A stretch of DNA of 53,769 nt, taken from Bacteroidota bacterium (lineage in GTDB: Bacteria > Bacteroidota > Bacteroidia > Bacteroidales > B39-G9). The notes beneath the pieces were generated by a model that was not told the DNA's origin, did not search any database, and was given only the letters and a program-made list of their open reading frames with translations. The stretch is from positions 1 through 53,769 of the forward strand of contig QMPG01000001.1 in assembly GCA_003648455.1 (NCBI GenBank). The letters are read 5' to 3'. The position numbers and the translations under genes are program-made. Of this stretch, positions 1 to 8,737 are shown piece by piece; the stretch's first letter is position 1, and each line of letters opens with the position of its first letter.

Positions 1-1
1 G

Positions 2-88
2 ATGAAAATGCACGGAAGTGCTGATGTTATTGAAAAAGGTGCTGCTTCAACTACTCAAATGACTGATGCTATTATAGCAAAATTATAA
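2..88 (+). CDS. C-terminal end of an unidentified protein (cut by window edge)
   Basis: An open frame enters from the left edge and ends at TAA (86-88). It encodes 28 residues ending in TQMTDAIIAKL. The ATG at position 2 is probably an internal codon, because the frame is open to the edge. I do not recognise the family from so short a tail. No terminator is visible directly after it; a 128-bp inverted-repeat element starts 75 bp downstream. Confidence 0.5.
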   Translation: MKMHGSADVIEKGAASTTQMTDAIIAKL

Positions 89-529
89 TATTATTAATCG
101 ACCTTCCAGCGTCTGAAAGACCTAGAAGTGTCATTTTAATGAAATTAGAAAAAATAAAAGTTGAGTCTACTCCGAAAAATGGTTTTCGTCATTGCGAACG
201 GAGTGAAGCAATCTCAACATGTTGAATTACAAAACTATAGATTGCTTCGTTCCTCGCAATGACGTGCTTTTTCTACTTTTCGGAGTGGACTAAAAATTTA
301 TCAATTATCAATGGGGATTGGTGAAAAAGTATGAAAAATGACTTAACGAAGATAATTTTAATTCATTTCAGTCTGATATAAATATAATAAGACTAAACAA
401 TTATATAAATTCTATTGGTAAAATTAATGACAATAAATGACGAGAAACAAATGACGGTTATAAAATTTTTGTGGAGTGCACACAACCTTTATAAACTTTA
501 AAAACTTTACAAACTAAAAAACTAAGCTC
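89..529. other. Intergenic region, 441 bp, with one inverted-repeat element
   Basis: The region holds a 128-bp inverted-repeat element (164-291, listed separately). The rest is AT-rich and carries only very short open frames, for example one from ATG 330 that stops after 16 codons. No RNA gene or convincing promoter was seen. Confidence 0.5.
164..291 (+). repeat. 128-bp MITE-like inverted-repeat element, copy 1
   Basis: Ends are AGTCTACTCCGAAAA (164-178) and TTTTCGGAGTGGACT (277-291), which pair at 14 of 15 positions. A second inverted pair lies inside: GTCATTGCGAACGGAG on the left and a CGCAATGAC-type arm on the right, so the whole element can fold back on itself. A related 127-bp copy lies at 43639-43765 in the opposite orientation. 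It has no coding capacity, which fits a non-autonomous element. Confidence 0.7.
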
Positions 530-1081
530 ATGATTGAAAAAGTTAAAAAACTGTGGCCTGAACTAGAATGGATAAAAGATGAAGGCTTAAGAGAAAAAAC
601 AGCAAAGACTTGGGAAATTGCTCTTGAGAGAAGTGTTTTAGATGCCGAAGACTTACAAAAAATTCCTTTCACACTTTTATGTGGACCCGATTTACAAGTA
701 AGTTTTATGGCTCACAAACGTGCGGTTGTACATATCGCAAGGCAAAGCGGTGAAAAAATGAATGAATTTTTTAAAGACGAGCTTCCTGTTAATATGGATG
801 TTTTAATTGCAGGCGCTATTTTATGCGATGTTGGTAAACTTGTTGAATATGTTTTAGACGAAAACGGAAAAGCTGTTCAGGGTACTTACGGCAAATATTT
901 GAGACATCCTTTTTCCGGCGTTTCTCTAGCCGAAGAGTGCGGTGTTCCTGCCGAAGTATGTCATATTATTGCCACTCATGCCGGCGAAGGAAATATGGTT
1001 AAACGAACTACAGAAGCTTACGTTGTTCACCACGCCGATTTCATGACTTTTCTCCCATTTAAAGAGAGACTCAAAGTATAA
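530..1081 (+). CDS. HD-domain protein with a non-canonical Cys-Asp motif
   Basis: A 183-residue protein resembling HD-superfamily metal-dependent phosphohydrolases. Seen in the sequence: a first histidine at H62 (in AHKRAVVHIA), then AGAILCDVGKLVEY where the family normally has HD, then H126, H150 and a closing aspartate D170 in VVHHADF. Thus the HD doublet reads Cys99-Asp100, with the histidine ligand replaced. The rest of the helical pattern is kept, so the fold is probably intact, but catalysis is uncertain. The substrate is unknown. Flanked by long non-coding stretches on both sides, so it is probably transcribed alone. The ATG at 530 gives an N-terminus (MIEKVKKLWPELEWIKDE) without signal peptide; cytoplasmic. 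Confidence 0.75.
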   Translation: MIEKVKKLWPELEWIKDEGLREKTAKTWEIALERSVLDAEDLQKIPFTLLCGPDLQVSFMAHKRAVVHIARQSGEKMNEFFKDELPVNMDVLIAGAILCDVGKLVEYVLDENGKAVQGTYGKYLRHPFSGVSLAEECGVPAEVCHIIATHAGEGNMVKRTTEAYVVHHADFMTFLPFKERLKV

Positions 1082-1239
1082 AGTTACAAGTTTAAAGTTA
1101 AAAGTTGGAGATTATTGACACTTTTGTGTTTAAATTTTTTTCTGAAAAAACATAAATATTATTCATATGAGACACCCCCCGAAGTGTCGGGGCAGGCTAT
1201 GACCAAAGGAAATTAAGATTTTAGATTTAATTTGGACAC

Positions 1240-1289
1240 ACCCTGTACATTTCACCCTGATATGCTTCGCTACAGGGTAAATTACAGGG
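1240..1289. repeat. Imperfect hairpin, about 50 bp
   Basis: CCCTGTA near the left end pairs with TACAGGG near the right end, and inside them a CACCCTG arm faces CAGGGT across a short loop containing ATGCTTCGC. There is no run of T, so it is more likely an interspersed palindromic element than a terminator. Confidence 0.45.
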
Positions 1290-1479
1290 CTGGCAAAGGA
1301 ATGATTATATAATGAAATTGGAAATTAGAAAAAAACATTCTTTCATTAGCGTAATTTCAAATATCCAATTTCTAATTTCAACATTACTAATAAAAATTTA
1401 TAGAATAATTACTTAATAATGAGTTGCTTACAAAAATATAAACAGATAAAAAAGCGAGTTTACATAAAAATTTTTCAAC

Positions 1480-1497
1480 GTCCGTCAGCTGACGGAC
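1480..1497. repeat. Perfect 18-bp palindrome
   Basis: GTCCGTCAGCTGACGGAC is fully self-complementary. It is flanked by AACG on the left and CGTT on the right, followed by a run of T, so a loose terminator-like role is possible. A related CAGCTG-centred palindrome (CCGCCAGCTGGCGG) lies inside the TTAACCCG elements elsewhere in the window. Confidence 0.5.
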
Positions 1498-1617
1498 TTA
1501 AAAACGTTTTTTTTGTAAAAAAACCTTAGCGTCTCTGCGGTAAAAAAAAGCGACTTGGCATGAAATAAAAAAATTGATAATCACTTAATAATAAGCTAAC
1601 TATAAAAATATAAACAG

Positions 1618-2868
1618 ATGAAAATTGCAATTGTTGGTTTTGGAGCTGCGGCTATAGGATTTATTGAAAAAATGAAAAATACTGATAATGAATTACATAT
1701 TTTTGAAAAAAGCAAAGATATATATTCATCAAGTATTTCAGGCATACGTGCAGATGGAAAGCTGTTTGTTTCAAAAGGAATGGGCGGAGATATAGATGTT
1801 GATATAAAATTGCAAAAACAATTTGTTGATTATTATATTAACCATTCAGATACAAAGGCTGTTGAAACAGGCAAGTCATTTAGTAATGACGGCTATTATA
1901 AAAAATTCTACGAAAAAGGTTTTTTACCTGTAAGTGCAGATTTCTATCATATTGGCACCGACCAACTTAAACAAGTTTTATACAATATTTATGAAGATTT
2001 TAATTCACATAAAAACGTTCATTTTCATTTCGATTCTACTATAACAGATATTAATCCAATAAATGAAAAAATTATTTTAAATGGCACCGATAAATTCGAT
2101 AAAGTTGTAATTGGCGTCGGACGAAGTGGTCATAAACTAGTTAACAATCTTACAAAAAAACATCCGGACTTGATTCTCGACAACACAAATGTTGACATTG
2201 GGATTCGTTATGAATTACCAAATCATGTAGTTGAAGAATTAAACAAAGAAATGTATGAATTTAAAGTTAAGTATAAAAGCAAAACCGGTTATATGGTTCG
2301 CACCTTTTGCAATAATCCATCGGGCTTTGTAGTTACTGAGAATTATGGCGATTTTTTTACTGTAAACGGTCATGCTAAAATGCATGAAAAAAGCAAGAAT
2401 ACCAATTTTGCAATTTTAACAACCGTTAAATTAACACACCCATTTAATGACCCAATTGGTTATGGTTCGCACATAGCAAAATTAACAAATATACTTGCCG
2501 GCGAAAACAAAGTTATTCTTCAAACATATAATCATTTTAAAAATTCAAAGAGGACAAAAAACTTATACAGGGTTATGCCTACTTTAGAGAAGGAAAAATA
2601 CATTTTAGGTGATGTTAACCTTGCTTTTCCAAGAAGAATTATTGAGAGCATTGTTGATTTTATTGAAAATCTCGACACTATTGTCCCCGGAGTTGCAAAC
2701 CCAGATAACCTGGTATATGCACCTGAAATAAAATTCTATTCAAACAAAATCAATAACAATAAATTTTCAAATTTAAAATTTATGGGCGATTGCTCAGGTG
2801 CAACTCGTTCAATAATTTACGCTACTGCTCATGGATATATGGTAGCAGAAGAATTATTAAAATTTTAA
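1618..2868 (+). CDS. FAD-dependent dehydrogenase of the COG2509 type
   Basis: A 416-residue protein. The N-terminus MKIAIVGFGAAAIGFIEKM is a Rossmann FAD-binding motif of GxGxxxxG type, followed by a glutamate (IFEK) expected to bind the ribose. Further features match uncharacterised COG2509 dehydrogenases: a GKLFVSKGMGG segment near residue 47, VIGVGRSGH near 164, a YMVRTFCNNPSGFVV segment near 222 and a terminal GDCSGATRSIIYATAHG motif near residue 391 that closes the FAD site. The substrate is unknown. Starts at ATG 1618 directly after a sequence (AAATATAAACAG) that also occurs 172 bp upstream. The next gene follows 86 bp later and is probably a separate unit. Confidence 0.75.
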   Translation: MKIAIVGFGAAAIGFIEKMKNTDNELHIFEKSKDIYSSSISGIRADGKLFVSKGMGGDIDVDIKLQKQFVDYYINHSDTKAVETGKSFSNDGYYKKFYEKGFLPVSADFYHIGTDQLKQVLYNIYEDFNSHKNVHFHFDSTITDINPINEKIILNGTDKFDKVVIGVGRSGHKLVNNLTKKHPDLILDNTNVDIGIRYELPNHVVEELNKEMYEFKVKYKSKTGYMVRTFCNNPSGFVVTENYGDFFTVNGHAKMHEKSKNTNFAILTTVKLTHPFNDPIGYGSHIAKLTNILAGENKVILQTYNHFKNSKRTKNLYRVMPTLEKEKYILGDVNLAFPRRIIESIVDFIENLDTIVPGVANPDNLVYAPEIKFYSNKINNNKFSNLKFMGDCSGATRSIIYATAHGYMVAEELLKF

Positions 2869-2954
2869 ATCTGCTTGTATCTGTCATTTTAAACTATTAT
2901 CTTGCAAATTAATTAAAATTATAATCATATATATCTGGTTTTATATAACAAATA

Positions 2955-4136
2955 ATGACAACAGTCAAGCAAAACGAAAATATTAAAAATAGAGTTTCTT
3001 TACTAAAAAATACTGTTTTGTTCTCAGGAACAAATGATAGCATATTAGAAGCATTAGCTAAAAAATGTAACGAAATAACTATTGAACAAGGAGACACACT
3101 CTTTCGTAAAGGAGACAATCAACATGCTTTATATGTCATTATTAAAGGCAAAGTAATTATCCACAACGAAGGTTATGAGTTTGCCACTTTGGGGAAAAAT
3201 AAATTTTTTGGAGAATATTCTTTAATAGATTCATCGGTAAGATCTGCATCGGTAACAGCATTGATTAAAACAAATCTATTGGAACTGGATCAAGATGATT
3301 TTAATAAAATTTCTGAAGACAAACCTGAAGTGATGAAAGCAATGTTAAAATCATTAATTAATCGTTTGCGAAGCTACAATGAACTTCAGGAAGAATTATC
3401 AAAAAATAATTTAAAGATCGAAAAGCAACGTTTTGAATTACAAAAAGCTAACGATACTAAAGATAAATTTTTCAGCATAATTGCACATGACTTACGAAAC
3501 CCCTTTAGTACAATAATTAACTTATCAGAACTATTAACCTCAAATTACGAAGATTTTGACGATGAAAGAAGGAAATTCTTTATATCACAAATAAGTGAGT
3601 TCTCGAACAAAGCATTTAATTTATTAGAGAACCTTCTTCAATGGTCTCGTTCACAAACAGGCAGACTAAAAGTTTCTATCAAAAAAACAGATATCTCTGA
3701 AATTATTAATGACACTATTGAACTAACAGAAGCAACAGCCTTAAATAAAAACATTACATTACATTCAAATGTAAAACCCAACACCTATGTAATGACAGAT
3801 GAGAACATGACTTCAACTGTTATTAGAAACCTTATTACAAATGCAATAAAATTCACACAAGAAAATGGTGAAATTATTGTAGATGCTGAAAATAATAATA
3901 GCTTTATAAATATTAAAGTCATTGATAATGGTATTGGGATTGAAGAAAAAAATCTATCAAAATTATTTAAAATTGCGTCGAATCCAACTTCAGTTGGGAC
4001 ATCCAATGAGACCGGTACTGGTTTAGGTCTTATTCTATGTAAAGAATTTATTAATGCTTGCAAAGGTAATATTTGGGTTGAAAGCAAATATAATGAAGGG
4101 GCAACCTTTATTTTTTCACTGCCTAGAAGTGATTAA
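2955..4136 (+). CDS. Cyclic-nucleotide-binding sensor histidine kinase
   Basis: A 393-residue soluble kinase. Residues about 17-130 form a CAP-type cyclic-nucleotide-binding domain. The phosphate-binding cassette FGEYSLIDSSVRSASV keeps the Glu and the Arg-Ser that contact the ligand, so binding of cAMP or cGMP is plausible. A short coiled coil follows (LQEELSKNNLKIEKQ), then a HisKA domain with His178 in FFSIIAHDLRNPFS, and an HATPase_c domain with the N box (NLITNAIKFT), G1 box (DNGIGIE) and G2 box (GTGLGL). No signal peptide or membrane segment is present, so the signal is internal. No response regulator lies next to it. The upstream gene is 86 bp away; a separate promoter is likely but not clear. 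Confidence 0.88.
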   Translation: MTTVKQNENIKNRVSLLKNTVLFSGTNDSILEALAKKCNEITIEQGDTLFRKGDNQHALYVIIKGKVIIHNEGYEFATLGKNKFFGEYSLIDSSVRSASVTALIKTNLLELDQDDFNKISEDKPEVMKAMLKSLINRLRSYNELQEELSKNNLKIEKQRFELQKANDTKDKFFSIIAHDLRNPFSTIINLSELLTSNYEDFDDERRKFFISQISEFSNKAFNLLENLLQWSRSQTGRLKVSIKKTDISEIINDTIELTEATALNKNITLHSNVKPNTYVMTDENMTSTVIRNLITNAIKFTQENGEIIVDAENNNSFINIKVIDNGIGIEEKNLSKLFKIASNPTSVGTSNETGTGLGLILCKEFINACKGNIWVESKYNEGATFIFSLPRSD

Positions 4137-4207
4137 TTATATAATTTTTTTTTATAAAAAAATTCATTTATCTTTAAAATAATATTTTCAAATTTAATAT
4201 TTGACAA

Positions 4208-6493
4208 ATGGCAAATTTAAAAATTTCTTTATTATCTACTTTTGGATTATTCCCAAAAACAAAAGATATTGAAGCTAAAAAAGACGCTTTAACAAAAGAA
4301 TTTAATGAGTTTAATGAATTCCAAAATTCTGATGAGTTAAAAGAATATAACGAACTTAATGAATACATAAACTCTACCGAATTTAAAGAGTTTAAAGAAA
4401 ACATTGAGAAATTAAATTTCAAAGACACAGAAGAATATCAAAAATATACTTTATTTAATAAACTTAAAAAATCTTCTAAGTTTGTCAATTATTATAAATT
4501 AAAATCATCTGAAGAGTTAAAAAAATTCAACGATTTCTCCGAATCATCAGAACTAGAAAATTATAATGAACTAGAAGAGTATTTAAACTCTGATGAATTT
4601 AAAAAAATCAAACAAAATTTAGCTCAAAACAAAAAGCTTGAATTAGAAAAACTTGACAATTATAAAAAATTGAAAAAATCGAAAACAATTGTCAATTATT
4701 ATAAACTAAAAAACTCAAATGAATTTGCAGACTATAAAAAAACTGAAGCATCCGAAGAATTAAAAAAATATGAAGAACTCGACACTTTTATTAACTCACC
4801 AGAATTTAACGAATTTAAAAAAAATCTAGAGCAACGCAGAATTGAAGAACAAAACAAGCTAAACAATTACAATAAGCTAAAAAAAGCTAAACATATTACA
4901 AATTATTACAAAGTAAAAAAATCAAAAGAGCTTGCGAACTATAATAATATTAATGATTCTGAAAAACTATCTCAATTTGAAGAACTTGAAAAACTTGTAA
5001 ATTCAAAAGAATTTCAAGAACATAAAAAAGAAAAAGATTTTAAGTCAAGCGAAGAACACAGTAAACTACTAAAATATAAGCAACTAAAAAAATCTTCTGA
5101 TTTAAAACAATATTTTAAATTTAAAAAATCAAAACAATTTGCCGACTTCAATAAACTTGAGGGTTCAAAAGAAATTACTAATTATGAAGAATTAAAAGAC
5201 CTCGTAACTTCACAAAAATTTAAAGATTTACTTCATTCGCTTGAGTTTAAAAATACCGAAGAATATAAAAAACTTGAAGAATACAATAAATTAAAAAAAT
5301 CATCTCAAATTGTTAAATACTATAAATTTAAAAATTCAGCTAAATATTCTGAGTATTTAAGACTCGATGGCGGAAAAGAAATTGCAGATTACGAAGAGCT
5401 TGAAAAATATGTAAGCTCTCAGGAATTTAAAGATTTATTACACTCTCTTGAATTTAATAACACTGAAGAATATAAAAAGTTAGAAGAATATAATAAATTA
5501 AAAAAATCAGAAGCATTTGTAACATACTTCAAATTTAAAGAATCGAAAAAATACAAAGAATACAAAAACCTTGAAGGAAGTAAGGAAATTAACGATTATG
5601 AAGAACTCGAAAATTTCATAAACTCTCAAAAGTTTATCGATTTTAAAGAGTATATGGAAGATAAAAAGAAATTTGAAAAAACTGATGAGTATCAGAAACA
5701 ACAAAGATATTTTGAACTTAAAAATTCTGATAAAATAAAATGGTATTTTAGTTTAATTGGTTCTAAAAAATTCGATGAAATAAAAAAATGGAACTTAACA
5801 TTTGAAGATGATTTTACTTCTCCCGAATTAGATTCTAATAAATGGATTACTAATTATTTTTGGGGTAAAGTATTGTTAAATCAATCATACGTAACAAAAA
5901 ACGAGAAGCATTTTTTTACAGAAGGGAAAAACATTGAAATTAAAGACAGTGAATTAAGCATAATCACTAAAAAAGAAAAAGCAAAAGGAAAAGTATGGAA
6001 TGAGAAACTTGGCTTTGTTGAAAAAAATTTCGATTATACTTCAGGATTAATTAGCACAGCTCAAAGTTTTAAACAGAAATACGGACTTTTTGAAGCAAAA
6101 ATAAAAATTAATAAAACATTTCCTGTTCAACATGCTTTTTGGATGCGTTCCGATAAAATAGTGCCTGAAATCGACATATTTAAATATAATCACAAAAACA
6201 AACTCCTGATATCAAACTATTGGGGCGACACTGCTAAAAATAGTTTCAAAAAAAGTAGTTCTAAAATTAGTGCAGATAAATTTTGTAATGAATATTTTAT
6301 TTACTCACTTGAGTGGACAGCCGAAAAAATTGTTTGGAAAATAAATAATACCGTCATTAAGACACAAACAAAAGGCATTCCCGATGAACCAATGTATTTA
6401 ATGTTAAGTTCTGCAATACTTACAGATATTGAAGATAACAAATTACCTGCATCATTGGATATTGATTGGGTAAGATGCTACGAACATAGTTAA
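4208..6493 (+). CDS. Seven-repeat Lys/Glu-rich protein fused to a degenerate GH16 domain
   Basis: A 761-residue two-part protein. Residues about 39-525 are seven units of about 69 residues rich in Lys, Glu, Tyr and Phe. Each unit runs roughly S-x-E-F-x-x-Y-x-x-L, YEELE-x-x-(I/V)-N-S-x-E-F-K, then EEYKKL-x-x-YNKLKKS and YYK(F/L)K. Units 5 and 6 are nearly identical (shared FKDLLHSLEF). Residues about 528-761 resemble a GH16 beta-glucanase/laminarinase: FEDDFTSPELDSNKW at the start, YGLFEAKIKI, HAFWMRSD, and SLDIDWVRCYE at the end. The GH16 active site ExDxxE reads E654-I-D656-I-F-K659: the nucleophile and assisting aspartate remain but the acid/base glutamate is lysine (codon 6182-6184). No signal peptide is visible. 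It may be a carbohydrate-binding or structural protein rather than an enzyme. fmt follows after 25 bp. Confidence 0.8.
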   Translation: MANLKISLLSTFGLFPKTKDIEAKKDALTKEFNEFNEFQNSDELKEYNELNEYINSTEFKEFKENIEKLNFKDTEEYQKYTLFNKLKKSSKFVNYYKLKSSEELKKFNDFSESSELENYNELEEYLNSDEFKKIKQNLAQNKKLELEKLDNYKKLKKSKTIVNYYKLKNSNEFADYKKTEASEELKKYEELDTFINSPEFNEFKKNLEQRRIEEQNKLNNYNKLKKAKHITNYYKVKKSKELANYNNINDSEKLSQFEELEKLVNSKEFQEHKKEKDFKSSEEHSKLLKYKQLKKSSDLKQYFKFKKSKQFADFNKLEGSKEITNYEELKDLVTSQKFKDLLHSLEFKNTEEYKKLEEYNKLKKSSQIVKYYKFKNSAKYSEYLRLDGGKEIADYEELEKYVSSQEFKDLLHSLEFNNTEEYKKLEEYNKLKKSEAFVTYFKFKESKKYKEYKNLEGSKEINDYEELENFINSQKFIDFKEYMEDKKKFEKTDEYQKQQRYFELKNSDKIKWYFSLIGSKKFDEIKKWNLTFEDDFTSPELDSNKWITNYFWGKVLLNQSYVTKNEKHFFTEGKNIEIKDSELSIITKKEKAKGKVWNEKLGFVEKNFDYTSGLISTAQSFKQKYGLFEAKIKINKTFPVQHAFWMRSDKIVPEIDIFKYNHKNKLLISNYWGDTAKNSFKKSSSKISADKFCNEYFIYSLEWTAEKIVWKINNTVIKTQTKGIPDEPMYLMLSSAILTDIEDNKLPASLDIDWVRCYEHS

Positions 6494-6518
6494 GCAAATA
6501 GACAAACCTGAAATAACA

Positions 6519-7487
6519 ATGAGCAAAAGTAACTTGCGAATTATTTTTATGGGCACACCTGACTTTGCAGTTGACACTCTCAAGGCGTTAATTGAGAACA
6601 AATATAATGTTGTTGGCGTAATAACTTCGCCCGACAAACCTGCAGGTCGAGGAAAAAAAATTCAACAATCAGCTGTAAAAAAATTCGCTCTTGAAAAAAA
6701 ACTTAATATTTTACAGCCAACAAATCTTAAAAATGCTGAGTTCATTAAACAATTACAATCGTTAAAAGCCGATTTGCAAGTAATTGTTGCTTTTCGAATG
6801 TTGCCCGAAATTGTATGGAATATGCCAAGGCTTGGTTCTATAAACCTTCATGCTTCACTTCTGCCCCAATATCGTGGTTCAGCTCCTATTAACTGGGCAA
6901 TTATTAATGGTGAAAAAGAAACCGGTGTAAGCACTTTCTTTTTAAAACACAAAATTGATTCGGGTGATATTATCTTTCAACAAAAAGTTATTATTGAAGA
7001 AAAAGATAATTTTGAAACTCTTCATGACAAACTTATGACTGTTGGTTCTGAATTAATTTTAAAAACACTCAAGGCTGTTGAAGATGATAATTTTTCAAAA
7101 ACAGAACAGCAAAAATTGATAAATGACCCTTGTGAGTTAAAAACAGCACCTAAAATATTTAAACAAAATTGTAAAATTAACTGGAATAATGAGCTTAAAG
7201 ATATTTATAATTTTATTAGAGGATTAAGCCCATATCCAGCTGCCTGGACAGAAATAAAATCAACAGATAACAAACAATTTTCTTTAAAAATCTTCAAAAC
7301 TTCAAAAATATCTGAAACCCATTCTTTTGAACCTGGTAAAATATTATCTGACAATAAAAATTATATTAAAATAGCCGTTAAAGGTGGATTTATCAGCATT
7401 GAAGAACTTCAGCTACAAGGTAAAAAAAGACTTGCTATAAAAGATTTCTTAAGAGGATTTAATATAGAAAATTACTCACTTGTTTAA
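6519..7487 (+). CDS. fmt: Methionyl-tRNA formyltransferase
   Basis: A 322-residue cytoplasmic enzyme that transfers a formyl group from 10-formyltetrahydrofolate to Met-tRNA(fMet) for translation initiation. The start MSKSNLRIIFMGTPDFAV is characteristic. The catalytic triad is visible as Asn109 and His111 in SINLHASLLPQYRG and Asp147 in KIDSGDII. The length is normal and the C-terminal tRNA-binding OB-like domain is present. It starts 25 bp after the repeat/GH16 gene and may be co-transcribed with it. Its stop overlaps by 4 bp (TTAA) with the stop of the convergent glucosaminidase gene. Confidence 0.97.
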   Translation: MSKSNLRIIFMGTPDFAVDTLKALIENKYNVVGVITSPDKPAGRGKKIQQSAVKKFALEKKLNILQPTNLKNAEFIKQLQSLKADLQVIVAFRMLPEIVWNMPRLGSINLHASLLPQYRGSAPINWAIINGEKETGVSTFFLKHKIDSGDIIFQQKVIIEEKDNFETLHDKLMTVGSELILKTLKAVEDDNFSKTEQQKLINDPCELKTAPKIFKQNCKINWNNELKDIYNFIRGLSPYPAAWTEIKSTDNKQFSLKIFKTSKISETHSFEPGKILSDNKNYIKIAVKGGFISIEELQLQGKKRLAIKDFLRGFNIENYSLV

Positions 7488-8443
7488 TTCTTCTTCTTTT
7501 TTCTTCTTAACCAAAGTTTGTCTCCAACATTTGGCTCCTCACCCATTTTCATAAGGTTCTTTTTATATAATTTTTTTAATTTAATACCATACAACTGTGA
7601 AATTGAATACATTGTTTCTCCCTCTTTTACAGTATGATACTTATGTCGTATATCAGCTTTGTTTCTTTTTGGTTGAAGATATAATATCTGACCTACTTTC
7701 AAAATAGATTCTTCTGTTAGCTCATTATACTTATACAATTGCCACTGCATTAATTCATATTTTTTTGCTAATGAATAAAAAGTATTCCCTTTTTCAACAA
7801 TAATATAATTAATTCGATTTCTCTGTTTTACATCACTCTTAAAAGGGTCAATATATAAATTATCAACATCGGCTAACTTAACAGCAGGTTTTACATCATC
7901 ATCTTTAATTCTTTTCAATGCCTTTTTTGAATCGTAAACATACAAGCGATTATCTTCAATTATTTTAATCAATAGTTTATCGTAATGCCTGTTTGTTGCA
8001 TAACCTGATTTTTTTAAACCTTTTGCCCAATGCTTATAATCGGTTGTTTTATACTTAAATAAAAAATGATAACGCTGCCCATTTTTTATAAAATTTGAAT
8101 GATCTTTATATGATTCATAAGCATTCCTGTATTTTCTAAAACACTCTTTTTTTCTATCATCATCGTGATAAATCTTTTTCCCATTCCAATTTGAATGACA
8201 CTTAATTCCAAAATGATTATTGGCTTTTCTTGCAAGAGTGCTGTTCCCATTATCAGATTCAAGAATACCCTGAGCTAGAGTAATACTTGCCGGAACACCT
8301 GTTCGCTTCATTTCTTTTACAGCAATTTTATTATATTGCTTTATGTAATCTTTTATTGTAATCCTGTGTGAATTTGATTGAGAAAAAGCGAAGCCATTAA
8401 AAACAAAAATGGCAATGAATAATATATATATCCGATTTATCAT
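7484..8443 (-). CDS. Secreted glucosaminidase (GH73-type) with two LysM domains
   Basis: A 319-residue predicted peptidoglycan hydrolase. A signal peptide (MINRIYILFIAIFVFNGFAFSQ) is followed by a FlgJ/LytG-like glucosaminidase domain at about 28-175. Its catalytic glutamate is Glu62 in LAQGILESDNGNS, with the typical ARKANNHFGIKC and a late Tyr segment (SGYATNRHY). Two LysM peptidoglycan-binding modules follow: about 215-258 (IIVEKGNTFYSLAKKYEL) and about 268-312 (HTVKEGETMYSISQLYGI). It ends in a basic tail. Expected role: cell-wall remodelling in the periplasm. It converges on fmt with a 4-bp overlap. No divisome or flagellar partners are adjacent. Confidence 0.93.
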   Translation of the reverse strand: MINRIYILFIAIFVFNGFAFSQSNSHRITIKDYIKQYNKIAVKEMKRTGVPASITLAQGILESDNGNSTLARKANNHFGIKCHSNWNGKKIYHDDDRKKECFRKYRNAYESYKDHSNFIKNGQRYHFLFKYKTTDYKHWAKGLKKSGYATNRHYDKLLIKIIEDNRLYVYDSKKALKRIKDDDVKPAVKLADVDNLYIDPFKSDVKQRNRINYIIVEKGNTFYSLAKKYELMQWQLYKYNELTEESILKVGQILYLQPKRNKADIRHKYHTVKEGETMYSISQLYGIKLKKLYKKNLMKMGEEPNVGDKLWLRRKKKKN

Positions 8444-8567
8444 AAAAAAAAATTAATTACAAATTTAACAAATTTCACAAAGTAAACTTAATAACCCGTT
8501 ATTAATTCAGAATTTCATTTACAAATCTTATTCATTTCTGAATTTCTGTGTTTTATATCTTATAACG

Positions 8568-8582
8568 AACTCAGGTTAATAA
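8568..8582 (-). repeat. Short interspersed motif TTATTAACCTGAGTT
   Basis: On the minus strand this 15-mer reads TTATTAACCTGAGTT. It matches the core of an exact 21-nt repeat found at the 3' ends of htrA (24128-24148) and htpG (38263-38283). Here it lies upstream of cdd and of the glucosaminidase gene. Its role is unknown. Confidence 0.4.
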
Positions 8583-8631
8583 CAATATTTTTTTATAAAA
8601 AAAAACACGATTAATCAAAAAAAACTCATAC

Positions 8632-8664
8632 TTGACAATATTTACCATAATTTTAATAAATTTG
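8632..8664 (+). promoter_or_regulatory. Bacteroidota-type promoter for cdd
   Basis: TTGAC at 8632-8636 and TAAATTTG at 8657-8664 are 20 bp apart, matching the -33 (TTG/TTTG) and -7 (TAnnTTTG) consensus of Bacteroidota primary sigma promoters. Transcription would start near 8670, giving a leader of about 68 nt before the cdd ATG at 8738. Confidence 0.6.
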
Positions 8665-8737
8665 CAATCTAAGATTGTAACAAAATATACAAATATGAGT
8701 ATACATATTTAAATTATTATATACTAAAATAGATTAT

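Larger units (their letters stand above)
1082..1617. other. Intergenic region, 536 bp, rich in short repeats
   Basis: No gene is visible. The region contains a hairpin-forming stretch near 1240-1290 (CCCTGTA facing TACAGGG), a perfect 18-bp palindrome at 1480-1497, and a partial direct duplication of the 37 bp in front of the next gene (1411-1447 resembles 1583-1619). It looks like a patchwork of short interspersed repeats. Confidence 0.5.

Noticed and set aside
2909..3118. 69-residue minus-strand frame at the start of the cyclic-nucleotide kinase gene
   Set aside because: It lies opposite the clear cNMP-binding domain and has no recognisable features.
4300..5780. Dense periodic repeats that might be taken for a CRISPR array or non-coding satellite
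   Set aside because: The period is about 207 bp and lies within one open frame that continues into a GH16 domain; the repeats vary at codon third positions as in a coding repeat.
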